A stretch of DNA of 8,076 bases from the NCBI GenBank assembly GCA_000431975.1, contig HF988468.1:13762-21837 (forward strand), read 5' to 3'. A program made the translations under genes and the position numbers. This document shows, piece after piece, positions 1-6,898 of this stretch. The notes under the pieces are model-generated. The model did no database searches and had not been told where the DNA came from. It was given only the letters and a program-made list of their open reading frames with translations. The DNA comes from Prevotella sp. CAG:924. Its GTDB lineage: Bacteria; Bacteroidota; Bacteroidia; Bacteroidales; Bacteroidaceae. Numbering within the stretch: the first letter of the stretch is position 1; every line of letters begins with the position of its first letter.

Positions 1-3
1 CAT
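1..3 (-). other. Possible start codon of a further minus-strand gene cut by the window edge
   Basis: The first three bases read CAT, which is ATG on the minus strand, 39 nt after the guanylyltransferase stop. A purine-rich GGAAAGAG (minus strand, 23-16) sits upstream at a plausible but rather long distance. It may be the next gene of a minus-strand operon, but only the start codon is visible, so nothing can be said about the product. Confidence 0.25.
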
Positions 4-42
4 TTGCCGACCGGCTCTTTCCGTATCTTTACAAGTTGTCGT

Positions 43-1131
43 TTATACAAAGTCATCACCTTTACGCATCTGCACTTCGTTGACATATTTGCGCAACAGA
101 GAGGAGGAGTCTTCTTTCGGGCAGATAAAGAGTACGTTGTCATGCTCAGCGACGATGTATCCATCGAGTCCGCTGATCACAGCCAGACGTCCTTTGGGAA
201 GTTTGACCACATTGTTGTGACAGTTCTCCAGCATTACATCCGAGTCGACAATCACGTTGTCATCCTCTGTCTTGTGCATGGCCTCATAGATGGAATGCCA
301 TGTGCCAACATCAGCCCATCCGAACTGGGCAATCATCACACTGACGTTCTCTCCGCGTTCGAGGATGGTTGAGTCGGCAGACAGGTTAGGGTAGAGGGAG
401 AAGTTCTCCTGCATGTAGTCGTTCTCCTCCTGAAGGCTACAGCCGGGCTTCAGCTTGTCAAGCTTGCGCAGGACTGGTGGCAGCAGACCGTTCAACTGGC
501 TTTGCAGGCTCTTCACGCTAGAGATGAAGATGCCCGTATTCCAAAAGAACTCACCGCTTTCCATGAACATCTGTGCGAACTCACGTTCCGGCTTCTCCGT
601 GAACGATTTCACATCATACATTCTTTCACCCACCTTCTCACCGATCTGTATGTATCCGTATCCGGGCTCAGGACGTGTCGGCTTTATGCCGATGCAGAGC
701 AGATGGTCGTGTGTGGCGGCATATTGCATGCCTTCGTCGATGGCCTCACGGAAGGCGTCCTCGTTGAAGATGGTCTGGTCGCTGGGTGTAGCGATGATGC
801 AGGCATCGGGGTTGATGGACGCAATGCGGTGACAAGCCCATGCCAACGATGGTGCCGTACTGCGGTGGATGGGCTCGGAAAGGATATTGTCGGTTGGGAG
901 GGCAGGAAGTTGCTCTCTCACCAGCGTGGCATAATCCTGATGGGTATTGATGTAGATATGTTCGGGCGAGATGATTTTCGCCATTCTGTTGTATGTCGCT
1001 TGCAGTTGAGTTTGTCCGCTCCCGAAGAAGTCGAGAAACTGTTTGGGACGGTCCTGGCGGCTACAGGGCCATAGACGTAACCCTTTCCCGCCTGCAAGAA
1101 TGACGCAGTAATAATTATTTTTGGATGTCAT
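43..1131 (-). CDS. manC: Mannose-1-phosphate guanylyltransferase (GDP-mannose pyrophosphorylase), single-domain
   Basis: Predicted cytoplasmic enzyme that joins mannose-1-phosphate and GTP to give GDP-mannose and pyrophosphate, the precursor for mannose- and fucose-containing envelope glycans. The 362-aa product has the nucleotidyltransferase signature AGGKGLRLWP at residues 12-21, followed by PKQF at 29-32 with the expected catalytic-site lysine. Further on are TPSDQ (115-119), PTRPEPGYGYI (151-161), FTEKP (177-181), FFWNTGIF (195-202) and FGWADVGTW (270-278), all in family order. TPSDQ has Gln where many relatives have His. The length fits the nucleotidyltransferase domain alone; the C-terminal phosphomannose isomerase half of bifunctional ManC/AlgA proteins is absent. 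The frame stays open upstream to about 1362, but I chose the ATG at 1131. The family homology begins just inside it, and a good promoter lies immediately upstream, inside the would-be extension. It is divergent from the kinase gene. The symbol follows family usage. Confidence 0.93.
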   Translation of the reverse strand: MTSKNNYYCVILAGGKGLRLWPCSRQDRPKQFLDFFGSGQTQLQATYNRMAKIISPEHIYINTHQDYATLVREQLPALPTDNILSEPIHRSTAPSLAWACHRIASINPDACIIATPSDQTIFNEDAFREAIDEGMQYAATHDHLLCIGIKPTRPEPGYGYIQIGEKVGERMYDVKSFTEKPEREFAQMFMESGEFFWNTGIFISSVKSLQSQLNGLLPPVLRKLDKLKPGCSLQEENDYMQENFSLYPNLSADSTILERGENVSVMIAQFGWADVGTWHSIYEAMHKTEDDNVIVDSDVMLENCHNNVVKLPKGRLAVISGLDGYIVAEHDNVLFICPKEDSSSLLRKYVNEVQMRKGDDFV

Positions 1132-1154
1132 CTTAGTATTGATAAATGATGCTC

Positions 1155-1186
1155 CAAAGATAGCAATTAACTCGTGAGACACCAAA
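1155..1186 (-). promoter_or_regulatory. Bacteroidota-type promoter for the guanylyltransferase gene
   Basis: Read on the minus strand, TTTG (1186-1183) is followed after 20 nt by TATCTTTG (1162-1155). This matches the known Bacteroides housekeeping consensus of a -33 TTTG and a -7 TAnnTTTG with roughly 19-21 nt between them. Transcription would start a few bases downstream, leaving a leader of about 15-20 nt before the ATG at 1131. The leader is A/T-rich, without a clear Shine-Dalgarno sequence, as is usual in this phylum. The call rests on sequence match only. Confidence 0.72.
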
Positions 1187-1211
1187 GTTTTTTGATTAAA
1201 TTTCCCTAACC

Positions 1212-1243
1212 TTTGGAGGGTTCTCGTAAAATCTGTAACTTTG
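1212..1243 (+). promoter_or_regulatory. Bacteroidota-type promoter for the kinase-transporter-spmAB operon
   Basis: TTTG at 1212-1215 is followed after exactly 20 nt by TAACTTTG at 1236-1243, a full match to the Bacteroides -33/-7 pattern (TTTG, TAnnTTTG). Transcription would begin near 1250, giving a leader of under 20 nt ahead of the ATG at 1267. AAAAGG at 1257-1262 is the only weak ribosome-binding candidate. The promoter is back to back with the minus-strand one, with 25 nt between the two TTTG boxes (1187-1211). Confidence 0.75.
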
Positions 1244-1266
1244 CCAGCAATTATATAAAAGGTATA

Positions 1267-2085
1267 ATGGATAAGCAACAGATACTCATTATCAACGACC
1301 TTTGCGGAACGGGCAAGGTGGCTACGGCAGCCATGTTGCCTATTCTTTCGTATATGGGCCATCCAACCTATACCCTGCCAACGGCTCTTGTGAGCAATAC
1401 GTTGGAGTATGCCAAGTTTAGTATTGTCGATACTACCGACTATATCAAGAGTGTGTTTCCTGTGTGGCGGGAGCTGGGCTTCTCTTTCTCAGCCATTGCC
1501 ACGGGGTTCATTGCCTCTGAGCGCCAGGCTGCCGTCGTATCGGAATATTGCAAGCAGGTGGCTGCCGAAGGAACGGTGATCTATGTCGATCCTATCATGG
1601 GTGATGAGGGACGGCTCTATAACGGCGTGACCCCTGTCACGATCGACAGCATGCGTGAGATGGTGGCGGTTGCCGATCTCATCTATCCGAACTACACGGA
1701 AGCCTGCTATCTTACAGGGATACCCTATTCCGAGGATGGCGTGACAAAAGAGGAGGCCCGTGCGCTGCTTGACCGGTTGCATGAGATCGGAGCAAAGTCG
1801 GTGCTCATCACGTCGATTCCCGTGGACCATCAGCATTGTGTGGTGGGATACAATCATTTCTCTGATACTTATTTTCAGTTGCCCTATCAAGAGATTCCTG
1901 TTCGGTTCCCCGGAACAGGTGACATCTTCTCCGCTGTTCTTATCGGGCACCTGCTGAACGGAGAAAAGCTCCGTGAGTCTACGCAGGCTGCTATGGACGC
2001 TGTCTATAAGCTCATCGATATGAATAAAGGCATGGAGAATAAGAAGAACGGCATTCCCCTCGAACGATTTCTGAACATACTCTGA
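1267..2085 (+). CDS. Pyridoxamine/pyridoxal kinase-like protein (PfkB/ribokinase superfamily)
   Basis: Likely phosphorylates a B6 vitamer (pyridoxamine, pyridoxal or pyridoxine) at the 5' hydroxyl using ATP, feeding the salvage route to pyridoxal phosphate in the cytoplasm. The 272-aa product has the fold's landmarks in order. An N-terminal strand and substrate loop (NDLCGTGKVATAAMLPIL, 10-27) resembles the pyridoxamine-kinase subgroup. DPIMGD lies at 108-113, PNYTE at 141-145 and PGTGDIFSAV at 215-224, whose GTGD is the anion hole with presumed catalytic base Asp219. The segment after SN (43-44) reads TLEYAKF, where relatives usually have a His-Thr-Gly type sequence, so the exact substrate is less certain. 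A TTG at 1213 would extend the frame by 18 residues but lies inside the -33 box, so I use the ATG at 1267. The stop TGA shares its A with the next gene's ATG, implying translational coupling. A related hydroxymethylpyrimidine kinase role is possible but less likely. Confidence 0.85.
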   Translation: MDKQQILIINDLCGTGKVATAAMLPILSYMGHPTYTLPTALVSNTLEYAKFSIVDTTDYIKSVFPVWRELGFSFSAIATGFIASERQAAVVSEYCKQVAAEGTVIYVDPIMGDEGRLYNGVTPVTIDSMREMVAVADLIYPNYTEACYLTGIPYSEDGVTKEEARALLDRLHEIGAKSVLITSIPVDHQHCVVGYNHFSDTYFQLPYQEIPVRFPGTGDIFSAVLIGHLLNGEKLRESTQAAMDAVYKLIDMNKGMENKKNGIPLERFLNIL

Positions 2086-3746
2086 TGGATTGGCTGAATT
2101 CTCTTTTCATGGTTCACTCGTCTATTCAGACGGTGGTGGTGGTATCGGCGATTATCGCTCTCGGTCTTGCTCTCGGTAAGATCAAGGTGATGGGCATCTC
2201 GCTAGGTATCGCCTTTGTGTTTTTTGTAGGTATTCTTGCCGGAAACTTAGGCCTGAGCGTCGACACATCTACACTTGACTATATAGAGACCTTCGGTCTT
2301 TCTATGTTTGTCTATTGTCTCGGCTTGCATGTCGGTCCCAACTTCTTCGGATCCTTACGACATGAAGGCATGGGACTCAACCTGTGGGGGCTTGCCGTTA
2401 TCCTTGCCGGCACCTTATTGAGCATCGCGCTCATTCCCGTTACCGGGATTAGCCTTCCCGATATGGTGGGTCTGCTTTGTGGAGCGACGACCAATACTCC
2501 TGCCCTTGGTGCTGCCACGCAGACGTTGCAGCATCTCGGCCTGTCAAGTGGATCGGTGGCTCTGGCTACTGCCGTCACCTATCCGCTTGGTGTGGTAGGT
2601 GTGATCCTTGCGATGGTCATCCTGCGCAAGCTCTTCGTGAAGCCTTGCGATCTTGAGAAGCATGCTCTCTCTGATGATGATCATACTTTCATAGAGCAGC
2701 TCCGTGTTGTCAATCCTGCCATCTTGGGTAAGACGATTGCCGAGATCAGACAGATGACACACGTGCAGTTTATCATCTCGCGTATCTGGCGTGGAAAGGA
2801 GACGGTCGTACCTCAGGGAGATACTGTGCTTCACGTGAACGACCAGCTCCTTGTGGTAACCAATAGGGAGGATGCTCCTGCCATGACGGTGCTCTTCGGT
2901 GAGAAGATGGAACGCGACTGGATGCGCGAGCAGATCGACTGGAATGCGATAGATGCCGATGTGGAAAGCCGGGTGGTCGTGGTCACGCGTCCGCAGCTCA
3001 ATGGCCGTAGGCTCGGTTCGCTGCAGATGCGCAATGCTTACGGAGTGAATGTCAGCCGTGTGATCCGTGGAGACATCCGTCTGCTGGCTAGCGACAAACT
3101 GCGCCTGCAGTATGGCGACCGCGTGACGATCGTAGGTAAGCATGACAATGTCGATCATGCAGAGAAGTTTCTCGGCAATTCTGTCAAGACCCTTGAGGAA
3201 CCGAATATCGGTTCGATATTTTTAGGTATCATCTTGGGTCTGGTACTCGGCACGATACCCATTGTTCTTCCAGGAATGAGCTCTGCCGTGCGTCTGGGCA
3301 TTGCCGGAGGTCCTATTGTGATGGGTATCATCATTGGTGCGCTCGGTCCGCGCAGCCACATGATCTCCTACACTACGCGCTCCGCTTCCTTGATGTTGCG
3401 CAAGCTCGGCCTGTCGCTCTATCTGGGCTGTCTCGGCCTGGATGCCGGCCGTGACTTCTTCGCTACGGTAGTACGTCCTGAGGGACTGCTATGGGTGGGC
3501 ATCGGTTTCGTGTTGACGGTCATCCCGGTAGTGATCATCGGTCTTATCGCCCTGCGTACCCATCATTATGATTTTGGTACTATCTGTGGCATTCTCTGCG
3601 GATCGATGGCCAATCCTATGGCTTTGGGATATGCCAATGATACGGCCGGTGATGATTCTCCTTCTGTAGCCTATGCGACGGTATATCCCTTGGGAATGTT
3701 CATTCGTGTGGTCATTGCCCAGGTGATGATCATGTTCTTAGTATGA
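2085..3746 (+). CDS. AspT/YidE/YbjL-family putative transporter with two RCK_C domains
   Basis: Inner-membrane protein of 553 aa, the same size class as E. coli YidE. The family includes the aspartate:alanine exchanger AspT, but most members, including this type, have no known substrate. The protein is an internal duplication. The N-terminal membrane half (about 1-182) has GLSMFVYCLGLHVGPNFF (71-88), CGATTNTPALGAA (132-144) and AVTYPLGVVGV (163-173). The C-terminal half (about 374-553) repeats them as LSLYLGCLGLDAGRDFF (443-459), CGSMANPMALGYAND (505-519) and ATVYPLGMF (531-539). Between them lie two soluble RCK_C (TrkA_C) modules, about 203-268 and 288-365, each ending in a DQLLVV- or DRVTIV-type strand; these often bind regulatory ligands. 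The ATG overlaps the kinase stop by one base and has no clear Shine-Dalgarno sequence. The SpmAB gene begins 3 nt after its stop. Family placement is firm; transport direction and substrate are unknown. Confidence 0.88.
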   Translation: MDWLNSLFMVHSSIQTVVVVSAIIALGLALGKIKVMGISLGIAFVFFVGILAGNLGLSVDTSTLDYIETFGLSMFVYCLGLHVGPNFFGSLRHEGMGLNLWGLAVILAGTLLSIALIPVTGISLPDMVGLLCGATTNTPALGAATQTLQHLGLSSGSVALATAVTYPLGVVGVILAMVILRKLFVKPCDLEKHALSDDDHTFIEQLRVVNPAILGKTIAEIRQMTHVQFIISRIWRGKETVVPQGDTVLHVNDQLLVVTNREDAPAMTVLFGEKMERDWMREQIDWNAIDADVESRVVVVTRPQLNGRRLGSLQMRNAYGVNVSRVIRGDIRLLASDKLRLQYGDRVTIVGKHDNVDHAEKFLGNSVKTLEEPNIGSIFLGIILGLVLGTIPIVLPGMSSAVRLGIAGGPIVMGIIIGALGPRSHMISYTTRSASLMLRKLGLSLYLGCLGLDAGRDFFATVVRPEGLLWVGIGFVLTVIPVVIIGLIALRTHHYDFGTICGILCGSMANPMALGYANDTAGDDSPSVAYATVYPLGMFIRVVIAQVMIMFLV

Positions 3747-3749
3747 TAT

Positions 3750-4979
3750 ATGGTACTCAATTATATTTGGATATTCTTTTTCCTCATTGCTTTCGTCTTC
3801 GCCCTCTTTGCGTGGGCGACAGGCGATACCATGATTTTTCAGAAGATCGTCGATTCGACCTTTGATTCTTCTAAGACGGCATTTGAGACGTCGTTGGGAC
3901 TGACGGGTGTGCTGGCCCTCTGGCTGGGCATCATGAAGATAGGCGAGAAGGCCGGTGCGGTGAATGTGTTGGCGAGAATGCTCTCTCCGGTCTTCACGAG
4001 ACTGTTTCCCGATATTCCAAGAAATCATCCGGTGATGGGCAGCATCTTCATGAACATAGCCTCCAATATGCTCGGACTGGACAATGCGGCCACCCCGACG
4101 GGCTTGAAGGCCATGGCACAGATGCAGGAGCTTAATCCGAAGAAGGATACGGCCACTAACCCGATGATCATGTTTCTTGTGCTGAACACGTCGGGCCTGA
4201 CCATCATCCCGACGACGATCCTTGCGTTCCGGGCTTCTTATGGAGCAGCTCAGCCGACCGATGTCTTTATCCCCATTCTGCTGGCCACGACGGTGGCCAC
4301 ACTGGCAGGCATCATCATGACGGCACTTTGGCAACGCATCAATCTGCTGCAGCCGGTGCTTTTGGCTGTTCTTGTCGGTCTGTGCGCCTTTGTTGCCATT
4401 GTCGTCTGGGGTTTCGGACAGATGGACCAGGCCACGATGGCCAAGGTGACGGGACTGGTGGGACCACTGATCTTGCTCGTGATCATTGTTGCGTTCATTT
4501 TGGGCGGTTTCATCCGGAAAATTAATGTGTACGACGCCTTCATCGAGGGAGCCAAGGAAGGCTTCCAGACCGCCGTCCGTATCATCCCTTATCTGGTTGC
4601 CATTCTGGTAGCCGTAGGCGTCTTTCGTGCGTCGGGTGCGATGGATGTCGTGATCCGTGGCATCTCCCGGCTTTTTGAGATGATGGGTCTCGATACGGGT
4701 TTCGTAGGTGCTCTGCCTACGGCGTTCATGAAGCCGCTCAGCGGTAGCGGAGCCCGCGGCTTGATGCTGGAGGCTATGAAGAGCTATGGGGCCGACTCTT
4801 TTGTCGGTCGCCTGTCTTGTATCTTCCAGGGATCTACCGATACGACGTTTTATATTCTCGCTGTCTATTTCGGCAGTGTGGGAGTCAAATATACGCGGCA
4901 CGCTGTAGCCTGCGGCCTATTGGCTGATCTCGCTGGAGTCATTGCCGCAATCTTTATTGCATACATCTTCTTCAATTAG
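3750..4979 (+). CDS. Fused SpmA-SpmB-like membrane protein (nucleoside-recognition/Gate domains)
   Basis: Polytopic inner-membrane protein of 409 aa that looks like Bacillus SpmA and SpmB joined in one chain. The SpmA-like half (about 1-200) has an N-terminal membrane helix (4-22), NMLGLDNAATPTGLKAM at 106-122 and NTSGLTIIPTTILAFR at 146-161. After helices at about 202-222 and 236-254, the SpmB-like half (about 230-409) has YDAFIEGAKEGF (261-272), ALPTAFMKPLSGSGARG (321-337) and GSTDTTFYILAVYFGSVG (361-378). Both halves carry the Gate ('nucleoside recognition') type of domain found also in FeoB and nucleoside transporters. In Bacillus, SpmA and SpmB affect spore-core dehydration. Bacteroidota do not sporulate, so the role here must differ and is probably a transport or gating function (inference). 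It starts 3 nt after the transporter stop with no Shine-Dalgarno sequence, pointing to coupled expression. An overlapping 387-codon antisense frame is His/Arg-rich and is not a gene. Confidence 0.88.
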   Translation: MVLNYIWIFFFLIAFVFALFAWATGDTMIFQKIVDSTFDSSKTAFETSLGLTGVLALWLGIMKIGEKAGAVNVLARMLSPVFTRLFPDIPRNHPVMGSIFMNIASNMLGLDNAATPTGLKAMAQMQELNPKKDTATNPMIMFLVLNTSGLTIIPTTILAFRASYGAAQPTDVFIPILLATTVATLAGIIMTALWQRINLLQPVLLAVLVGLCAFVAIVVWGFGQMDQATMAKVTGLVGPLILLVIIVAFILGGFIRKINVYDAFIEGAKEGFQTAVRIIPYLVAILVAVGVFRASGAMDVVIRGISRLFEMMGLDTGFVGALPTAFMKPLSGSGARGLMLEAMKSYGADSFVGRLSCIFQGSTDTTFYILAVYFGSVGVKYTRHAVACGLLADLAGVIAAIFIAYIFFN

Positions 4980-5095
4980 GCGCGAAGACACCGAAAGGTA
5001 GGCATGGTGCTCGTGAGGAACGGAGCGATAAAAGTTTTCCGCATCCTTTGAAGGGCACGGCTTCCGGCTCTCCGCAAGTGCTGAAAATTATTGAT

Positions 5096-6589
5096 ATGGC
5101 TAATTTAAAATCACTAGCAAAGGACACTGCCATCTATGGATTGAGCAGTATCATGGCACGTTTCATCAACTATCTGCTCGTGCCTATCCAGACCGCCAAG
5201 TTCTCCGCAGCAGGCGGACAGTATGGTATCATCACCAATGTCTATGCCTATGTGGCCCTGCTGATCATCATCCTTACCTATGGTATGGAGACCACCTTCT
5301 TCCGGTTCATGAGCCGTGAGGGTGAGGATCCCAAGAAGGTCTACGCTACGACGTTGAAGACCGTCGGCTTCACCTCCTTGCTCTTCGCCGTGCTGATCAC
5401 GATATTCCTCCAACCCATCGCCGCCATGCTCGGCTACAGCGACCATCCCGAATATATCGAGGTGATGTATGTGACGGTAGCCATCGATGCCTTCACGGCT
5501 ATTCCCTTTGCTTATCTGCGTTATGCTCACCGTCCCATCAAGTTCGCCCTGTTGAAGATTCTGAACATCACGTTCAACATCGTCCTCAACCTGCTCTACC
5601 TGATCATCCTGCCATCGCTGAAGATCAATCTTTTCGGCATTTACGATGAGTCGTTCACGCCCGATGTCGTATGGGTGTTCTACATCAATATGTTCTGTTC
5701 GGTAGCTACGCTGTTGATGCTCTATAAGGAGCTGGGTGCGCTTTTCTCTCCATTTGATCGGGCAACCTGTCGCCGTATGCTCTCTTACACTTGGCCGTTG
5801 CTGATCATGGGTCTGGCAGGTCAGCTCAACCAGTGCGCCTCGCAGATCATCTTCCCCTTTGTCTATGATGGAACGGCTGTTGAGGCACGTGCCCAGCTCG
5901 GCATCTATGGAGCCTGCATCAAGATTGCCATGATCATGGTGATGATCACGCAGGCTTTCCGTTACGCCTACGAGCCGTTCGTATTCGGCAAGTCGAAAGA
6001 CAGTGATAACAAGGCTACCTATGCGCAGGCCATGAAATACTATATTATTTTCACGTTGCTGGCTTTCCTTTGCGTGATGGGATATATGGATCTGCTGCGC
6101 TATATCGTCGGCCGTTCTTATTGGGAAGGTCTAGAGATCGTCCCCATCGTCATGGCTGCAGAGATCCTTTTCGGCATATTCTTCAACTTGAGCTTCTGGT
6201 ATAAGCTCACCGACCGTACTATCTGGGGTGCTTACTTCTCGGGCATCGGTGCCGTGGTGCTTATTGCCATTGACATCCTTCTGATCCCGCGTTTCAGCTA
6301 TTGGGCTTGTGCGTGGGCCGGATTCATCAGCTATGGTACGAGTGTTGTGCTGAGTTATATCTTCGGACAGAAATATTATCCGATCAATTATCCCATCAAG
6401 GATATTGCCATCTACACGGTCGCTGCCATCATTGTGTTTGCTGCCGTGTCTGCGTCGAATGCCTATCTGCCTACGTTGCCGGCATTACTGGTCAATACGC
6501 TGCTTATCTTGGTATTCGTGGCACTGATCGTTAAGCGTGACTTCCCATTGAGCCAGTTGCCCGTAGTGGGAAAATACTTCAGAAAATAA
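5096..6589 (+). CDS. Polysaccharide/lipopolysaccharide flippase (Wzx-like, MOP/MATE superfamily)
   Basis: Predicted inner-membrane flippase of 497 aa that would move lipid-linked oligosaccharides, or a related lipid intermediate, to the periplasmic face. The N-terminus MANLKSLAKDTAIYGLSS (1-18) is typical of Bacteroidota members of the Polysacc_synt family. About 12-14 hydrophobic segments follow, for example 47-62, 91-110, 156-172, 192-209, 231-242, 315-329, 350-368, 383-397, 436-451 and 461-479. The conserved ETTFFRF (65-71) and a Polysacc_synt_C-like region (from about 225) are present. A TTG at 5048 would add 16 residues (KGTASGSPQ...) with no family resemblance, so the ATG at 5096 is preferred. 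The 116-nt gap after spmAB has only a poor promoter-like ATCCTTTG (5043-5050) and no -33 partner. The gene may therefore be read from upstream or from a promoter I cannot recognise. With no glycosyltransferases nearby, the cargo cannot be inferred. Length is normal for the family. Confidence 0.9.
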   Translation: MANLKSLAKDTAIYGLSSIMARFINYLLVPIQTAKFSAAGGQYGIITNVYAYVALLIIILTYGMETTFFRFMSREGEDPKKVYATTLKTVGFTSLLFAVLITIFLQPIAAMLGYSDHPEYIEVMYVTVAIDAFTAIPFAYLRYAHRPIKFALLKILNITFNIVLNLLYLIILPSLKINLFGIYDESFTPDVVWVFYINMFCSVATLLMLYKELGALFSPFDRATCRRMLSYTWPLLIMGLAGQLNQCASQIIFPFVYDGTAVEARAQLGIYGACIKIAMIMVMITQAFRYAYEPFVFGKSKDSDNKATYAQAMKYYIIFTLLAFLCVMGYMDLLRYIVGRSYWEGLEIVPIVMAAEILFGIFFNLSFWYKLTDRTIWGAYFSGIGAVVLIAIDILLIPRFSYWACAWAGFISYGTSVVLSYIFGQKYYPINYPIKDIAIYTVAAIIVFAAVSASNAYLPTLPALLVNTLLILVFVALIVKRDFPLSQLPVVGKYFRK

Positions 6590-6898
6590 ACGTTTGATAT
6601 ATGTTTTTCGCCTTTTCATCGAAGTAGAGGAATATATGAAAAGAAGCCTCCATCTTCGGTGAAAAGGCGATGTCTTAAGTCTCGATGACATTCAGTGTTT
6701 GCGGAATCCCGTACTATTTCGCGCACTCAGCCTCTTTGTCAATGGTGTGGCCTGCCATGCGGGATAAAGTGAAGGAAGGGATGCCGGCAAGACGTCGGAT
6801 AAGTCAATTTATGGTCTGACGACCGCCTGGAACTTAATATGGTGTTTTCTGCAGAGGCGGAAACTATCAGATAAAGACAACTCTATAAATTAATTCTT
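6590..6898. other. 309-nt intergenic region between flippase and acyltransferase genes
   Basis: Apart from the hairpin at 6608-6670, I see no RNA gene, no convincing gene and no clear TTTG/TAnnTTTG promoter here. A 44-codon open frame (6685-6819) resembles nothing I recognise. The last 25 nt before the ATG at 6899 are A/T-rich (CTATAAATTAATTCTT) with no Shine-Dalgarno sequence, consistent with a Bacteroidota leader. The acyltransferase promoter probably lies here, but I cannot place it. Confidence 0.6.
6608..6670. repeat. Long inverted repeat/hairpin after the flippase gene
   Basis: The arms 6608-6624 and 6654-6670 are complementary over 17 bp, with one G-T (wobble) position at 6619/6659. 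The 11 outer bases TCGCCTTTTCA / TGAAAAGGCGA pair perfectly. Inside, GAGG (6627-6630) can pair with CCTC (6647-6650), leaving a 16-nt A-rich loop. It begins 18 nt after the flippase stop, so it could end or stabilise that transcript. However, neither strand has a T-run right after the stem: plus continues TGTCTTAAGT, and minus continues into A-rich sequence. A classic intrinsic terminator is therefore only one option. Confidence 0.75.

Noticed and set aside
1..42. Short GCCG/CGGC palindrome (minus strand) after the guanylyltransferase stop as a terminator
   Set aside because: The stem is only 4 bp with a 2-nt loop, has no T-run, and lies just before a possible start codon.
502..1074. 190-codon plus-strand frame inside the guanylyltransferase gene
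   Set aside because: Antisense shadow; the minus strand carries all family motifs and the predicted product resembles nothing.
1132..1362. N-terminal extension of the guanylyltransferase frame up to 1362
   Set aside because: It runs through both promoters and into the kinase gene, has no resemblance to the family, and a normal ATG with normal domain start exists at 1131.
2544..3158. 204-codon minus-strand frame opposite the transporter gene
   Set aside because: His/Ile/Asp-rich shadow of the well-supported transporter coding strand.
3738..4901. 387-codon open frame on the minus strand, antisense to the SpmAB gene
   Set aside because: Its product is unusually rich in His, Arg, Gln and Asp with no domain pattern. 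It is the antisense shadow of a clearly recognised membrane protein gene.
5043..5050. ATCCTTTG as a -7 box for the flippase gene
   Set aside because: It lacks the TA of TAnnTTTG, and there is no TTTG 19-21 nt upstream.
5048..5095. Upstream TTG start adding 16 residues to the flippase
   Set aside because: The extension lacks family similarity, while the ATG at 5096 gives the typical N-terminus.
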